Source of the DNA: Lathyrus oleraceus
Lineage: Eukaryota; Streptophyta; Magnoliopsida; Fabales; Fabaceae
DNA: 64,000 bases
NCBI RefSeq assembly: GCF_024323335.1
Contig: NC_066579.1
Span: 246,629,575 to 246,693,574, forward strand
Direction of reading: 5' to 3'
The position numbers were made by a program, and so were the translations under genes. The notes under the pieces were generated by a model. It was given only the letters and a program-made list of their open reading frames with translations. It was not told where the DNA came from and did no database searches. Of the stretch, positions 11,901 to 23,900 are shown in pieces (within the stretch, counting starts at the first letter, position 1; every line of letters starts with the position of its first letter).

Positions 11901-13624
11901 ATTACCTTCAATGTTATGCAGTTCTTGATGTGGCTTGCTCCAAACACGATCTGATCACACTTGAGAAGCTAGCAGGAAGTAATTAGAGAGGTTGCAAGGC
12001 TTTGGATCCTGGAGTTCTTGAATCTCCAACAGTTTAGAGGGTTTCAGTGGGGGGAAAAGTTGGCGCGCAAAGTGTGATTCAAAAGAGCACAGAGGTCATG
12101 TATTTATAGCATGAATTATTGATATTTGCACACTTTAAAAAACTGTCCAAAATTAGCAATGTTGATGGCATGAGTGCATGGGCATGTACAGGCCCATGAT
12201 GCAATGCAAAAAGGTCCAAAATGATTCCAATTGAGGTCTGAATGAAGCATGAATGGTAAGGCATTGTTAAATGAAGTTTGTGCAATTGATTCTTTCCAAT
12301 GATGCATCCATGTTAAAGCCATGTGCAGACCTAGCAAACCTCATCCAAAATGAATGAACTTGGGTTCTTTGGAAATCTTGGATCAAAGGGAACAAGTTTG
12401 GTGTTCAACACTTTTTCATTTGGATCTTGGAACATGGAGAATTTTGAGGTGGAAGTTTGGAAATTTCAACATGTTGAAAATATTTCTAAGTGCCAAGCCA
12501 TATACCTCAATATTCCAACTTACTTAACTTTTTTTGTGAGCTTCAAATGAGAAAAGTGTCTTCATCAAAGTTGTATCTATTTCAAAGAACTTCAAAATGG
12601 TCACCAATTTCATTTCATTTGGATTTGTAATGATAGAGGTATGCATTTTTGAAGTTTGGAAAAATCACTTGTTCAATGGTATAGGTCAAAAATGACCTAT
12701 AATGTAACCTCATATCACATGCTCATAAAAGTTGAATTAGCTCTCACTAAAAACATAAAAGTTTAAGTAGACATCTTGAATTTGATTGCGCAACTTGGAA
12801 ATATTTCATCTCATAAAAAATGAGCAAGTTATGGCCTTGGGAAGTTGACTTTCAATTTAGGGTTTAGACAAAATGACCTATAATATTTCAACATAGAAAA
12901 TGATTTTCCAAGAAAAACTAGCTCTAGGTATCAACATGAAAGTTGTTTGGAATGTCACTTAGAGTAACTTTTCTCTTGGAATCATTTTCATATAGTGAAA
13001 ATTGTAGGAGATAGGGTCTAGGGAGACCCAGTTTTGATTAGATGAATTCATCTTGCCAACTACCATCAACCAACTTGCTAACCTTCAATTATTTGGACTT
13101 CCTTGGCTCATGGTAGATCATACATGCATAAGATGATGAATTTTGTAATGTTCCTTGAGAAATTTGATCAATTGGTGAGATAGCTTGTTCGAGAAGTTAC
13201 TCAAGATACCCAGTCAAACTAGGGTTTCTAAGGCAAATCACCCTCAAACTCTTGAAGAAAACTTGATAAATATAACATGTAGTAATCAATGGAACTCATA
13301 TATGATTCTCATAACCATTCTTGGATCAAATCATGGTTGTGCTCTTTCTCATGAGGGTCTCAAACCCTAGATATGAACTTGATAGATCTATGGAGATCAT
13401 GTCCTACCTACAAAGGAGTTACGCAAATGCAAAGATATATTTTTCGTATTATGGTTAGTAAAATGATAATATATAAGTAAGATACAATCACATAATGCTT
13501 GGTGATCTCTCTGAAAACAAACCCAATGAGAGAGGGGTAAGGAGGATTCCAAGGTATGATCCCAATGCTAATGCATATGATGAAATTGCATGAGGGATCT
13601 TAGGGTAAAAATTGGGGTCTTACA
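8997..13624 (-). repeat. 3' LTR of element B (4628 bp)
   Basis: On the minus strand it begins TGTAAGACCCCAATTTT at 13624, directly after a polypurine tract, and ends TTTACCGTTACA at 8997. The 3' end carries GGTGGCGACTCTTG about 70 bp from the border, a feature shared with the LTRs of D (GGTGGCGACTCTG), H and S (GGTGGCGGCTCTG). It contains a TATA box and a GC-richer block at 11591-11640 that is shared with H. Because PPT and 3' UTR follow at the high-coordinate side, this is a 3' LTR, not the 5' LTR of element A. Confidence 0.88.
12101..12108 (-). promoter_or_regulatory. TATA box in element B LTR
   Basis: Minus strand GCTATAAATACATG, a consensus plant TATA box about 1.5 kb into the LTR. It is the likely U3/R promoter by position; no transcript evidence. 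Confidence 0.5.
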
Positions 13625-13638
13625 GCTGCCCCTATTTA
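13625..13638 (-). promoter_or_regulatory. Polypurine tract of element B
   Basis: Minus strand TAAATAGGGGCAGC lies directly before the LTR start TGTAAGACC. The identical 14-mer precedes H's 3' LTR at 49469-49482. It should prime plus-strand DNA synthesis. Confidence 0.85.
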
Positions 13639-14133
13639 AGGACATTCTAACTGAGGAGGCGAAGGTTAAAAACTTCATGTCGACTCAGTAGAATGGGCTT
13701 AAATAACAACATATAGAAACAAATTTTGGTCCCTAAGAGACCTCATGATGCATATGATATGAATGCAAAAGTTAATGCCCTGTAGGGGAATTTTGCCACA
13801 AAGGAAAGGAAATCAGAGAGATCGAAAGTCCGTAGGAGTATAATGTATTCCACAAGGAAAACTCACTGGGGAGACAGAGACTCTGGGGGAAAAAGGAGTT
13901 ATGCGTAGGCCAGGCTACGACTTAAAACTGCTGGGGGACTAGAGGAATTCCATACAAACATGGAAAAGACTCAGCCGGGGAACAACAACATCTGCAGGGG
14001 ATACGAGTAAGTCAGGATAAAACTAAAATACTTGAATCATGAAGGGAAAGTGATTTCACTAAGGAAAAACACACTCAACTCAACTGGGGAAGAAATAAAC
14101 TTCAACACATGAGGAGCAGAAATCTATTATCGA

Positions 14134-15094
14134 CTACCTGTTACTAGGTGAGGAGATAAAAAAGATCTGACAGGGAGAACATCCGTCATCGGTTAGGATG
14201 AACATATCAAGTATGACTCTCTGAAAAATTCCGGGAGGGAATATTCATTACCAGTTACTAGGTAAGAATAGCCTTGCTGGGGAAAACCGTAGAAAACAGG
14301 ATTTACAACTACCAGTTACTGGGCAGAAAACCAAAGGTGAGAATATCTGTCATTGGTTAAGATGAACATATCAAGGATAAACTCAACAGGGAAGAAGATC
14401 CGTCATCGGTTAAGATGAACATATCAAGGATAGACTTGCCTGGGATTTTCAAGGAGGATACCCGTCATCGGTTAAGATGATCATATCAAGGATAAACCAA
14501 CTAAACAAAAAGTAGGAATTACATCTATCGAATGCTGGATAGAAGACCATCAAAGAGAGAATCTGTCACCGGTTGAGATGAATATATCAAGGATAGACTC
14601 TGAGAGGGGGGAAATAGGAATTACATCTATCAGTTACTGGATAGAATACCAACAAAGAGAAAATCCGTCACCGGTTAGGATGAACATATCAAGGATAGAC
14701 TCTGCGGGAAAAAGTAGGGTTTACAACTACTGGTTACTAGGTAGAATACCACAAAGAGAAGGAAACCTTTCATCAGTTAGGATGAACATATCAAGGATTA
14801 ACTCTCTAGGGAACATAATAGGGATTACAACTACCTTTTTATTGGGTAGAACACCAAAGGTGAGAATATCTGTCATCGGTTAGGATGAACATATCAAGGA
14901 TAAACTCAGGCAGGGGAGAGAAAGATATATGTCACCGGTTAGGATGAACATATCAAGGATATACTTCCTGGGGAATCAGAAAAAATGAATCCACCGGGGA
15001 CTCCACTGCTGGGAAAACTGGGATACTTTTGTCGGGTATTGGGCAAGAAGTAACAAACTGCAGACTAAGAAGAATATTACCAGTTATTGGGTAA
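14134..15094. repeat. Tandem repeat with covarying hairpins in element B 3' UTR
   Basis: The word GGTTAGGATGAACATATCAA or a close variant starts at 14191, 14355, 14408, 14470, 14571, 14673, 14775, 14878 and 14937, giving spacings of 164, 53, 62, 101, 102, 102, 103 and 59 bp. The long units contain a second block made of a short stem around GTTACT: TTACC/GGTAA (14248), CTATC/GATAG (14525, 14627), CTAC/GTAG (14727), CTACC/GGTAG (14831), TTACC/GGTAA (15077). The stems change on both arms together. Confidence 0.85.
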
Positions 15095-16452
15095 TAAGCT
15101 CTTAGCAGACTCAAAGCATCTATCTAGGTAAGAGCTAGAAAGAAACAGTCAATTAAGACTTAACCCAATGAGAACATAACTCAAGGGGAGTGGTTTCATC
15201 CAGATAATTAACTGGAAAGGAAACTGAAGTAATAATCATCCATGATGAACAACTCAGTGTGGAAGAGGAGAAAGGTTAAAGTCGTTCTTCCTAGGGGGCT
15301 GAAACTCTACAATTGAGGGAGGACAGACACCAAACTTATATGGGGATAAAGTATCGCCATACAAAGAATGAGAATCTTAAATCAAACAAAAATAATGGTG
15401 TCAATATGCAATTATGAAATTAAATGAATGCATATGTTTATATAAGTATATGATGATTATGCTGACAAAACGATCACAAAGGTGTCGCAAAGAATTTGAA
15501 TCATCGGTACAATCCTTGGTCAATCCATAAAAAGAGGGAGACAACTGCTGGAGAACAGAGAAACCAAAGGCTCAAATCTAGTCGAGGGAGGAGATCTGCT
15601 GAGGAGAGGCGAAGTTATCGAGTCTGCATGGAATTTTAGGTCAATGCCATATTAAATGGGAGACAACCATACAGAAGATAAATACAAAACAGCTGCTCAG
15701 AAACCAGGAGGAAACTCTGACTGGGAGCGAGTCGGGTAGTGACTGGTGGGGACACCAACACGATCTACTGGGAAAAACATCTTACTCTGCTAAAGATCAA
15801 CGCTGCTGAAGAAACGTAAACTCCGTTGGGGAATACAGAAACATTGTCGGGGAAATAACACGCCGCAAGGTACTGAATTAACCAACTTAGCTGGGGAAAG
15901 AATCGGAACTTTGCTAGGGAACAAACACTTCGCAGGGGAACCAGATCAACACAAACAACTAGGAATACCCGAAGGGTTAATTGCTTGGGGAACCTCTGAT
16001 GTTTCGCACTTAAGGACTTGCTGCTCTTTGAAGTGCTGTTGATACTCTTTTTTAACTGCTTTGAAAAATTCTTACTTTTATATGTTTTAAGAAAATGATT
16101 TTGATTAAAAAAATTTAAATTTCCAAAATGATCATAATAAAATTTAAACTATTGGCTGAAATAAATAAGAGTAGAAACAATTGGACAAAAGTTCAACTTT
16201 ATTTAATGGGATGGTGGTCTGTAAATGAGAAGACTCCATAGATTTTTACAAAGTTGCAAATGGTAATTTACATGGAAAAGGGTTACATTGAATACAAATG
16301 ATCCTTAATCCTTCTTCCAACTCTTGATATCCATTGTGCTCTTGACCGCTACTGGGATGATGAATCGACGTCAACCCTTGTGCTCAACAAAGTCTTTCCA
16401 ACAGTGGTCGATCAACAGACTATAGTTACTTGCCATAATCCCTAATTTTTGC

Positions 16453-16601
16453 ATAAGTTGCCCCAAGGTGGGGTACTCAACTTATCGAGGATTTCTTTTC
16501 TGTTTTTATGTCTCTAATTTTTTCCTGGATCGCCCTTTCAGGTTTTCAATCCCCCGAGACGCTCTTTTTTACATAAGTCGCCCTTTCGGGTTTTCAACTT
16601 A
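16453..16601 (-). ncRNA. Triplet of long hairpins after pol in element B
   Basis: Three inverted repeats lie just after the pol stop on the minus strand: 16601-16574 with TAAGTTG/CGACTTA outside and CCC-GAAA-GGG inside, 16552-16527 with GGATTG/CGATCC outside and CCT-GAAA-GGG inside, 16485-16453 with ATAAGTTG/CAACTTAT outside and CCCC/GGGG inside. Each has a four-base bulge on the 5' side. A related pair occurs in element D at 40488-40591. Probably a cis-acting RNA structure; function unknown. Confidence 0.6.
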
Positions 16602-16620
16602 GCGAGTTATTATTTTCTTT

Positions 16621-18315
16621 TTAGGCGAAGTATTTCTTGACTGCATCTGCGTTCACAGGACGAGTAAACTCTTCACCATCCATAGTTGTAAGAATCAAAT
16701 CACCGTCTGAAAAGGCTCTTTTAACAACATATGGGCCTTCATAGTTAGGAGTCCATTTTCCCCTAGAATCTGGTTTCAAAGATAAAATCTTCTGGAGCAC
16801 AAGGTCACCTTCCCTAAATACACGAGGTATGACCTTCTTATCAAAAGCTTTATTCATCCTCTGTTGATATAACTGACCATGACACATGGTAGTCAATCGC
16901 TTTTCTTCAATTAAATTCAGCTGGTCAAACCTAGTCTGACACCATTCAGCCTCAGTCAACTTGGCTTCCATGAGCACGCGCAATGAAGGAATCTCAACCT
17001 CTACGTGGAGCACTGCTTCCATACCATAAAAAAGAGAGAAAAGGGTTGCCCCTGTTGAAGTGTGAATGGATGTACGATACCCATGCAAAGCAAACGGGAG
17101 CATCTCATGCCAATCCTTATACGTGACAACCATCTTCTGAATAATTTTCTTAATGTTCTTATTTGCAGCTTCAACAGCCCCATTCATCTTAGGTCTGTAG
17201 GGAGAAGAATTATGATGTGCAATCTTAAAGTCTTTGCAAAGAGCATCCACCATATTGTTATTCAAGTTCGATCCATTATTAGTAATGATCTTACTTGGCA
17301 CACCATAACGACATATGATCTGATTCTTGATAAACCTCACAACAATTTGCTTGGTTACATTCACATACGATGCCGCTTCAACCCATTTGGTGAAGTAGTC
17401 AATTGCCACCAGAATGAAACGATGTCCATTCGAAGCTTTGGGTTCAATCATCCCAATCATATCAATTCCCCACATGGAGAAGGGCCATGGGGAAGAAATA
17501 ACATTCAATAGTGTCGGAGGAACATGAATCTTATCAGCATATATTTGACACTTGTGGCACTTCTTCACAAACTTGCAATAGTCAGATTCCATTGTCAGCC
17601 AATAGTAACCTACTCGCAACATCTTCTTCGCTCTTGCATGTCCATTGGAATGAGTACCAAAGGAACCTTCATGCACTTCAGTCATCAACAGGTTTGCTTC
17701 GTGTCTATCCATGCATCTGAGCAAAACCATGTCAAAGTTTCTCTTGTACAGTATATCACCATTCAAGTAGAAGTTACTGGCTAATCTTCTCAAAGTCTTC
17801 TTATCCTTCAAAGATGCCCCGGGCGGGTAAATTTGACTTTGGAGGAAACTTTTGATGTCATCATACCACGACTTCTCTTCTTTGATCTCTTCAACAACAA
17901 ACACATGAGCTGGCCTTTTGAGGTGCATCATAAACAAATTGGGAACTTTATTCCAATACTTTACTATAATCATTGACGTCAACGTTGCAAGAGCATCTGC
18001 CATCCGGTTCTCATCTCGAGGGATATGATGGAACTCAACCTTTGTAAAGAAAGTTGAAATCCTCCTAGCATAATCTCTATATGGTATTAAACCGGGTTGA
18101 TTTGTCTCCCATTCACCTTTTATCTGATTCACAAACAAAGCGGAATCTCCAAAGACATCTAAATACTTGATTCTGAGATTCATGGCCTCTTCAAGACCCG
18201 TAATGCAAGCTTCATATTCTACCATGTTGTTTGTACACTTGAAAGTCAATCTAGCTGTAAATGGTAGATGCGTTCCTTGAGGAGTAATAATCACTTTCCC
18301 AATGCCATTTCCATA
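16621..18315 (-). pseudogene. Element B pol, second RNase H and integrase
   Basis: Minus strand, about 560 codons after an in-frame TAA at 18315-18313 that separates it from the reverse transcriptase piece. The N-terminal 130 residues form the second RNase H typical of the Tat lineage (NNMVEYEACITGLEEA, HHIPRDENRMADALA). An HHCC zinc region follows (HEGSFGTHSNGHARAK, KKCHKCQIYAD), then the integrase core with GIDMIG and the conserved glutamate in MNGAVEAANK. The middle catalytic aspartate is replaced: the motif reads ITNNGSN. A chromodomain-like C-terminus is not obvious; the tail ends with a GPYVVKRAF-type barrel and TAA at 16623-16621. The stop and the lost aspartate argue it is inactive. 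Confidence 0.87.
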
Positions 18316-19562
18316 TTAATTAACAGCTCCATCTAATACCATGCCCAATTGGGAACCAGGTTTTGGCCCTTCTTCAAGCAATGGTTCATCACAATCTTTC
18401 ATTTTCAAGTACAAAATCTCTTCATCAGGAAAATCATATTGTACTGACTGGTAATCTTCAATTGGTTGGTGAGACAAATGGTCATCCAAGATACTACCTT
18501 TGATCGCCTTCTGAGATCGGTATTCGATATCATACTCTGATAACAACATCTGCCAACGGGCAATCCTCCCAGTTAAAGCAGGCTTCTCAAATATATACTT
18601 GACCGGATCCATTTTGGGTATCAACCAAGTGGTATGATTTAACATATACTGACGCAAACGCTTAGCAGCCCAAGCCAATGCCCAACAAGTTTTCTCAAGC
18701 ATAGAATACCGATTCTCACAGTCGGTGAACTTCTTACTAAGGTAGTAAATTGTAAATTCTTTCTTTCCAGTCTCATCTTGTTGACCAAGAACACAACTCA
18801 TACTATCTTCAAGCACATTCAAATACATGATCAACGGTCTTCCTTCAACAGGTGGAGATAAAACCGGAGGTTCAAGCAAATATTCTTTGATACTGTCGAA
18901 AGCTTTCTGGCAGTCTTCGGTCCAATCGCAAGACTGATCTTTCCGAAGAAGCTTGAATATAGACGCACATATGGCAGTCATGTGGGAAATGAATCTGGAA
19001 ATATAATTCAAGCGGCAGAGAAAACCTCTGACTTGCTTCTCAGTTATGGGCGCATGCATCTCTTGTATTGCTTTGACCTTGGTAGGATCAACTTCAATAC
19101 CCTTCTCGCTGACAATAAAGCCCAACAACTTACCAAAATGAACACCAAAAGTACACTTATTGGGATTCAATCGGAGTTTATATTTCCTCAAATGCTGGAA
19201 TAGCTTTAACAAATGCTCAACATGTTCCTCTTCATTAATTGATTTAGCAATCATGTCATCGACATATACTTCAATCTCTTTATGCATCATATCATGAAAA
19301 AGAGTAGTCATTGCTCTTTGGTAAGTTGCACCCGCATTCTTTAAACCGAAAGGCATCACTCTATAATAGAATGTTCCCCAAGGTGTAATGAATATGGTCT
19401 TCTCCATATCTTCGGGTGCCATCTTGATCTGATTATATCCGGAAAATCCATCCATAAACGAAAAGACTTTGAATTTAGCAGTATTGTCTACCAACATATC
19501 AATGTGTGGCAGAGGGAAATCATCTTTTGGACTGGCTTTATTCAAATATCTATAATCAACAC
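18316..19562 (-). pseudogene. Element B pol, reverse transcriptase and first RNase H
   Basis: Minus-strand frame of about 410 codons, interrupted upstream by element C exactly within the codons after the RMCV motif. Reverse transcriptase motifs are in order: KVFSFMDGFSGYNQI (catalytic Asp), MPFGLKNAGATYQRAM, and YVDDM near residue 95. The connection and first RNase H follow, with KKFTDCENRYSMLEKTCWALAWA and a degraded LDDHLSHQP end. A TAA at 18315-18313 ends the frame. The coding piece 26785-27305 is the missing N-terminal end. No change is seen in the YVDD box. Confidence 0.88.
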
Positions 19563-20887
19563 TGAAATTCTGGTATAGTCAGAGTTCAGATGTTCTACAC
19601 GAAGTCATGACATCTGATCCAACATTGTTATTAATACATCAAGACAGTTATAACAATTAGAGTCTAGTACTCACATGCACTCAGTCACAGATGTCAAGAC
19701 ATCTGCTAATATACCACCATGGAAAGAAGAACATCCAGTTTTATCCATCTAGTGCAAAGACACAGTAGAAATCAAACATAGCCCTTATGTTTATTGATCC
19801 TGCCCAGTTATCAGAATGATGTCACAACATTGATTTGAACATCACCTGTCCCAGCATTACAGATGGGTGAACTATAACAGACCAACCAGTCTATCAGTAT
19901 CAGCAGTCAATGATGAATGTCATAACACTCTATTTTGCATTCAGACTGCAGGCTATGTGTTAGGTCTTTTATTCCCTTCATAAACAGACTCAAAACAGAC
20001 TGAGTTATAACAAACAAAATATAGTGTGCAGAAGGTAAAAACACCAGTAATTGTTAACCCAGTTCGGTACAACGTTACCTACTCTGGGGGCATACCAAGC
20101 CAGGAAGAAGATCCACTATTAGTAGTATTAATTCAGAGTTAAACTCCCCCGTTTACAACTCTTCACTTAATCCCTACCCAATGCAATCTATACCTAGGCA
20201 CTCCTAGACAGAAACCTCCAGTTTCCATTCCTATCATTACAAGTACCATGTAATGTTTAAACAACTTGAACTTGCTTCACAGCTTCGTTCAAGAACATAA
20301 CCACTCTTGCCTACAGGCTTTGAGTTACAAATAATCTCATGCTTTCAAGCACTGAGAAACACCTGGTAACCTTCCCATAGGTTGGGAGGTTTACCTCACA
20401 CACACACCTCTAATTTTTACATTGTTTGAGGCTTACAAAACTTAGGTTACAATCTACTATTTATAACCTAATCACCCAACTGTATTTGGGCCTTCATAAA
20501 TTGCAGCAAATCTTCTTCTTTGCTGTTACAGAGCTGGCAGAAATCTTCTGCTCCAATCATGGTCTTCAATCTATTATTTCCTAAAAGATCTCCATATTTG
20601 GGAACTGTATATTCACCAAATATATTACCAAATCTTCTGATTGAATCTTCAAGATCTTCACATAGGAGATAGGATATTCACCAGATCTCCTAATTAATCA
20701 CAAACCAAACCAGAATTAACTAATTCAGTTTGATACACATGTGAGATGTCACAGTCCCGATGTCGTGACATCTTACATGACATGTTGGTCCAGATGTTGA
20801 ACTTCTTCAACCCAACATATTAAAACAACAGAGGTGATTACATATTATTTGTTTTACAAAATTAATGCCAATCTTAAGGTACTAACA
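19563..20887 (-). repeat. 3' LTR of element C
   Basis: Direct repeat of 25455-26779. It contains the TATA box TATAAATA at 20465-20458 (minus) and a perfect inverted repeat CAGATGTC-AA-GACATCTG. It lies next to the PPT, hence the 3' LTR. Confidence 0.93.
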
Positions 20888-20907
20888 ATCTCCCCCTTTG
20901 GCAAATT
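20888..20907 (-). promoter_or_regulatory. Polypurine tract of element C
   Basis: Minus strand GCCAAAGGGGGAGAT ends directly at the LTR start TGTTAG. This is the usual copia PPT form. Confidence 0.85.
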
Positions 20908-23900
20908 TTAGCTAAAACAAATAACCCAATATGGGTCTGCACTTCCTCTTTGTCCTTGACAGCCTCAATGCCACCACCACTGTTGGTGTACATGAGGAAG
21001 AAGATGTACAAGGATCAGCTCCACCACAGCCCTTCCCCTCAGCAGTAGGGCTTCCTGAAGAATATTTAATGCTGAGTACATATATAATGTAACTCAGATC
21101 ACAAGACACAACTGATATACCCAGTTAGTGACTTTTGTGTCTGAATCCATCTTCTCCTTGCTACCAGATATTGCTTGCTTCTGGTGCATCCTCGGGACAA
21201 TGTATTTCTCCCCCTTTTTAGCTAAACATTTGTATATGACACCTTCACAAAACCAGATCCAGGAGCAGTACGCCCAGATTTTAACAAACCCCATGGTTTA
21301 GAGGGAATGAAATGTCGCTCTTGTGAGAAGAGGGGTGCTGAAACATCCTTTAAATAGGCCAGACCATGCTTAGGAATTAACGGTAGGAGTAAATGCTTGG
21401 TCAAGATTCATAAATATTTGCTGAGAATCAGTCAGAGAATCACCACCAATATCCCAGACAATCTTTGAATACCTTTTACAGCTCTTGACTGTTTCCAGAA
21501 ACAGCAGTTCCAAGATTATTCCATAAATGCTGTCAGACACATTACAAGCTATGTCTTAACATTTGATATTGCTTTTGTCTGCAGTCTCCATATATTCTCC
21601 CTGTCACCATTCCCTAAGACCACTTCTCACCTCCAATGATAGCTTGACATCTGGCACCACACATGCACATTTCCTTATATAACTTCCAGTAGGAACATAG
21701 GATATCTTATGTTAAGACATCACATATGACATCTTGTGAACACTCTGTCCTTTTTGTTCACAAGGCAAACTAGCAGCACTTAAACCACACACCAGTAGTT
21801 TAATCACCAGCAGAAGCAGAAAACAAATACTAGTTATGGCTACTAGTAATACACACATGCACAAGGGTACTTTTCCTCCCCCTAAATCTGTGCAACAATC
21901 AGAATTACTAGTTATGGATGCAACTAGTAAGACACACAAATGCACAATGCACCAGGGTACTTCTTCTCCCCCTAAATCTGTGCATTCATAAAAAACAGCT
22001 ACTGAAAACTCCAACACCTGTACCAGCCAGACTGTCATACTGACATCTGCTTCCATATTTCCTTATGACTGTAAGTTTCAAAAGGAAATAACAGTTTTGT
22101 CCAAGGCAATGTCATGACATCCAGTCAGACATTCTTCTGCTCATTCAGCCTTGACACACACCACATCATCCCACTAACTAACAAGGTGCCATACCCTGTT
22201 ATCTGAGAACACATAGACCACAAGCTTGATGATTACTTGCAGTGCAAAGACAGAACTCCCCCTGTCATGAACAACGAACTCTCCTCTTGAAACTTGGAGA
22301 TGAACATATCCAACACCCCAAGGTTGGTCCTTTACAAACTTCCTGATTCAAGGAGAACCCAGACCACTTGATGAATGGAAAACATAAGACGCATCTTCAT
22401 GTCTTCAAGAGCACGCCCTCTGTTCAACCTTCTTGGATGAACACATCCACACTCTGTGACAATCTCTCTTCTAACCAGAATAGAAAACAACATAACACCA
22501 TCTGATATTCTTCAGATATCACTGAATCACAAGCTTGATCCACAAGAAACCAGACACAAACCCTAGCTCTCTCTCTAAATTTCGCTCAGTCTTGGTTGTG
22601 CTTTCAAACAGGTTTTCTAAGTCCCTTTTTATAGAGGCATTGGACATCTTGAAAACCCTCAATATATTTTCCAATCAAATCTTTATAACAGCTGTAAAGA
22701 TCATCCTGGAAAATAAACAAATCTGGTTGAAATCCCTGATAGAATGCACCAGCTAGCCGTATCTTCAATCAACCAATGATTGCCATTAATTGTGCAATCA
22801 CAAAACACCAGACATTCACACTGAATGTTCTGTGTACAGGATGTCATGACATCGGGTCTGACATCGGGAAAAATCCTGCATAATCCAGTTTCCTTTTATC
22901 GCAGGTACAGCCATATCAGTTACCATGACAATGAGTATGTCACCTGAAACAATCCTGCAGCATATGTCTTCCATATAAGCTCCAGCAGGTACAACCAATA
23001 TCAGAAGCCTTAGCATTGTAAGTGGCATTCTGAAACAATCCTGCTTGCATATGTTCTTCAACTCCAGCAACAAGCTCCAAGAGATGACTAGAAAACACCT
23101 CCTTTTGTCTTTAACTTACTACTTTTCTGCTCAAAAGTAACTTGTCTCAGACTATCTTCAAGAATAATCAGTTGCCATATGTAGATTATCTTGAATCTTC
23201 GAACTCACTTCAGAGATAGACCAATTGCCACTGGTTGATTACCTCCTTCGTGAATCCTCATATGAAAAAGTCAAATGTCATTCTTTTGACCTCTCCACGT
23301 TTATCAGACTTCTCCCAAAGATATTCTGACCTTCCAAGTGCGACTTGAACTTCAAGCTTTTTGAAGTATCCAATCTACAACCCTGTAGGCCTTTCTATCT
23401 CAAGTTGATGTGCCACTTCACCAACTATGATTCTGAAGTTGAACCAAATGTCATAACATTGTGTTTTGACATCTAGCTGTTGAATTCAGCTCCTTCTTCT
23501 GCCACTTGAAAGAACTTCCTCCCTTCATAGAACAAGAGTTCAATGTTCTCATAGACTTGATTGTGGAACCAAGTTTGAGTAAACATCCTCCATCCTGCAG
23601 GTTTGCAGTTAAGTCATCCAACCTCACACCTTGATGAATCCCTGCTTCTTCTCCAAAGACATCAGACACTCTGATGCATGAGTCTTCAAAAGGACCAGTT
23701 AGAAACTATCCCTTCAGCTATACCAAGGATTCCACTTCCTAAAGCAACGCTGTTTCCATGATGTCAAGATTGCTGCCACTTGTTCTTGACTCCATAGTGT
23801 GCATTAGCTAATGCACTTCCTTACCTAGATCAGAAGTAAACTGATCCAAGTAACCACCATCAGGACTATGATGTTTTCTTCTTCTTTTACACACCAAGGC

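Larger units (their letters stand above)
13639..16620 (-). other. 3' UTR of element B, repeat-rich
   Basis: Three kilobases without coding capacity between the pol stop and the PPT. It holds a tandem hairpin repeat array (14134-15094), scattered CTGCTGGGGAA-like words on the plus strand (for example near 13931, 14277, 14970, 15826, 15890, 15984) and a triplet of long hairpins beside the pol stop (16453-16601). Variable tandem repeats at this place are known for Ogre elements. Confidence 0.8.

Noticed and set aside
8997..13624. Reading this LTR as the 5' LTR of element A
   Set aside because: No PBS lies next to 8997, and a PPT identical to H's plus a 3' UTR and pol lie on the other side, so it is B's 3' LTR.
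14578..14883. 101-codon plus-strand ORF in element B 3' UTR
   Set aside because: It is a translation of the 102-bp tandem repeat on the antisense strand of the element.
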